A model generated the notes under the pieces. It did not search any database. It saw nothing but the letters and a program-made list of their open reading frames with translations, and was not told where the DNA came from. From an uncultured Collinsella sp. (GTDB lineage Bacteria > Actinomycetota > Coriobacteriia > Coriobacteriales > Coriobacteriaceae): a stretch of DNA of 7,623 nt. Positions within the stretch are counted from its first letter, which is position 1, and each line of letters starts with the position of its first letter. The stretch spans positions 1 through 7,623 of the forward strand of contig URKU01000091.1 of NCBI GenBank assembly GCA_900548515.1, read 5' to 3'. A program made the translations under genes and the position numbers. Positions 6,716-7,623 of the stretch are shown here, in pieces.

Positions 6716-7623
6716 CTAGCGTATCTGGGCGCCGGCTTTCTTTTTCTCGGCCTTGACGCGGTAGAGTTCCGCGTCGGCAGCGCGAAGCAAGTCTTGCCAG
6801 GTATCGACGCCATCACCAACCCGTGCGTAGCCGATGGACATCCGCAACAGATACGGAACCTCGGCGCGCGCGAGCTCGTCGTTAATCGCCGAACACAGAT
6901 CTATGATGTCCTGTTCCGCTGCTGCCTTTTGGAGCACCACGAACTCATCGCCACCATAACGTGCAATAAAGCCACCAGACGCCGAGCAGACTTCTTTGAG
7001 CGCAGCGGATATGACCTGAAGAGCGTGGTCGCCCTCCACATGCCCATAGCGATCGTTAATCTGCTTAAAGCCGTCGGCGTCCATCATGAGCAGATACACA
7101 TCTTCGGCCTGATCCACATTTGAGAAGAGCGACAGCATATAGGTCTCAAAACGGTTGCGATTGTTGAGGCCAGTCAACGGGTCGGTCGAGATGAGTTGCT
7201 CCTGGCAGATAATGTAGAGCAGCAACATGCTAATCATTATGCCGACACAAAGGCCAGGCACCGAGTATACGATCTGAAAGGTACCGCCCACCAGGGCCGG
7301 AATGGCGAAAAATGCCAAGGTTCGATAGATAGCCTTCGTCTGCGGGCTCTCGACCCTGCGAGATTGCACAAACGCATGCAGGGACGTATGTATAACGTAA
7401 CAGTAGCTGACAATGGGCTGGATCATATAGGCAAAGCCGCGACGATACACGCCCTGCGAATCGATATAGAACAAGGCGTGCGTCCAGTAACTGGTAAAAG
7501 CCAGCACGACCACCAGAGCCGTAGGCAACGTTACAAGCACCACCCTATAGCGCGAGGTCACAAGGCGAGAGCCCTGCATCGTCTCGGAATAGAAAAACCA
7601 AATGAGGCACGCGATGGCGAACA
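6716..7623 (-). CDS. Membrane-anchored GGDEF protein (probable diguanylate cyclase), N-terminus cut by window edge
   Basis: Probably makes the second messenger cyclic di-GMP from two GTP in response to a membrane signal. The frame is open from the right edge to TAG at 6718-6716. Codons before the ATG at 7579 encode another hydrophobic stretch (FAIACLIWFFYSET), so that Met is probably internal and the gene starts beyond the window. Numbering from it, helices lie at about 11-32, 48-70, 83-106 and 107-129. With the partial one this suggests a multi-helix (perhaps seven) sensor domain of unknown ligand. The GGDEF domain (about 130-280) has DPLTGLNNR (133-141), metal/substrate motif DADGFKQIND (167-176) with GHVEGD (179-184), and an intact GGDEF (209-213; bases 6941-6955). 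The RxxD product-inhibition site expected five residues before GGDEF is absent (ASGG, 200-203). The basic C-terminus ends just past the domain, with no EAL domain. The catalytic residues suggest activity, but this is not proven. Confidence 0.93.
   Translation of the reverse strand, partial: FAIACLIWFFYSETMQGSRLVTSRYRVVLVTLPTALVVVLAFTSYWTHALFYIDSQGVYRRGFAYMIQPIVSYCYVIHTSLHAFVQSRRVESPQTKAIYRTLAFFAIPALVGGTFQIVYSVPGLCVGIMISMLLLYIICQEQLISTDPLTGLNNRNRFETYMLSLFSNVDQAEDVYLLMMDADGFKQINDRYGHVEGDHALQVISAALKEVCSASGGFIARYGGDEFVVLQKAAAEQDIIDLCSAINDELARAEVPYLLRMSIGYARVGDGVDTWQDLLRAADAELYRVKAEKKKAGAQIR

Noticed and set aside
6649..6760. Small plus-strand ORF starting MAGGPRKRKKGA
   Set aside because: It lacks a ribosome site, reads through the terminator hairpin and then runs antisense to the GGDEF gene.
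7577..7579. ATG at 7579 as the true start of the GGDEF gene
   Set aside because: The same frame stays open to the window edge and encodes a further hydrophobic segment, so the start is most likely outside the window.

Overview
The window is GC-rich with strongly G/C-ending codons. It looks like a chromosomal core region of a Gram-positive, high-GC anaerobe. The purL gene is of the long single-chain type common in clostridia, bifidobacteria and Coriobacteriia. Together with the style of the flanking genes, this makes a Collinsella-like member of the Coriobacteriia the best guess. That assignment rests on recognition of protein style, not on a search.

There are four protein genes and no sign of mobile DNA, CRISPR or a functional RNA gene. 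(1) Positions 1-1558, minus strand: a CPA2-type cation:proton antiporter with a long charged cytoplasmic tail. Its C-terminus runs off the left edge. (2) Positions 1559-1742: a divergent promoter region. (3) Positions 1743-5489, plus strand: purL, a complete 1248-residue phosphoribosylformylglycinamidine (FGAM) synthase carrying PurS-like, synthetase and glutaminase parts in one chain. (4) Positions 5490-5589: a short gap with a strong intrinsic terminator, preceded by a possible promoter and a competing hairpin. (5) Positions 5590-6525, plus strand: a ten-helix EamA/DMT-family transporter. (6) Positions 6526-6715: a gap ending in a bidirectional terminator. (7) Positions 6716-7623, minus strand: a membrane-anchored GGDEF protein (probable diguanylate cyclase). 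Its N-terminus runs off the right edge.

The genes do not form an obvious pathway. The antiporter and purL diverge, purL and the EamA gene point the same way but are separated by a 12-bp terminator stem, and the EamA and GGDEF genes converge on a shared terminator. The most interesting layout is between purL and the EamA gene. Only 22 bases lie between the end of the terminator T-tract and the EamA start codon, so a complete promoter cannot fit downstream of the hairpin. Transcription of the transporter must start inside or before the hairpin, or come from purL readthrough, and the sequence can form a small alternative hairpin that competes with the terminator. I found no clear evidence of a wholly new system.
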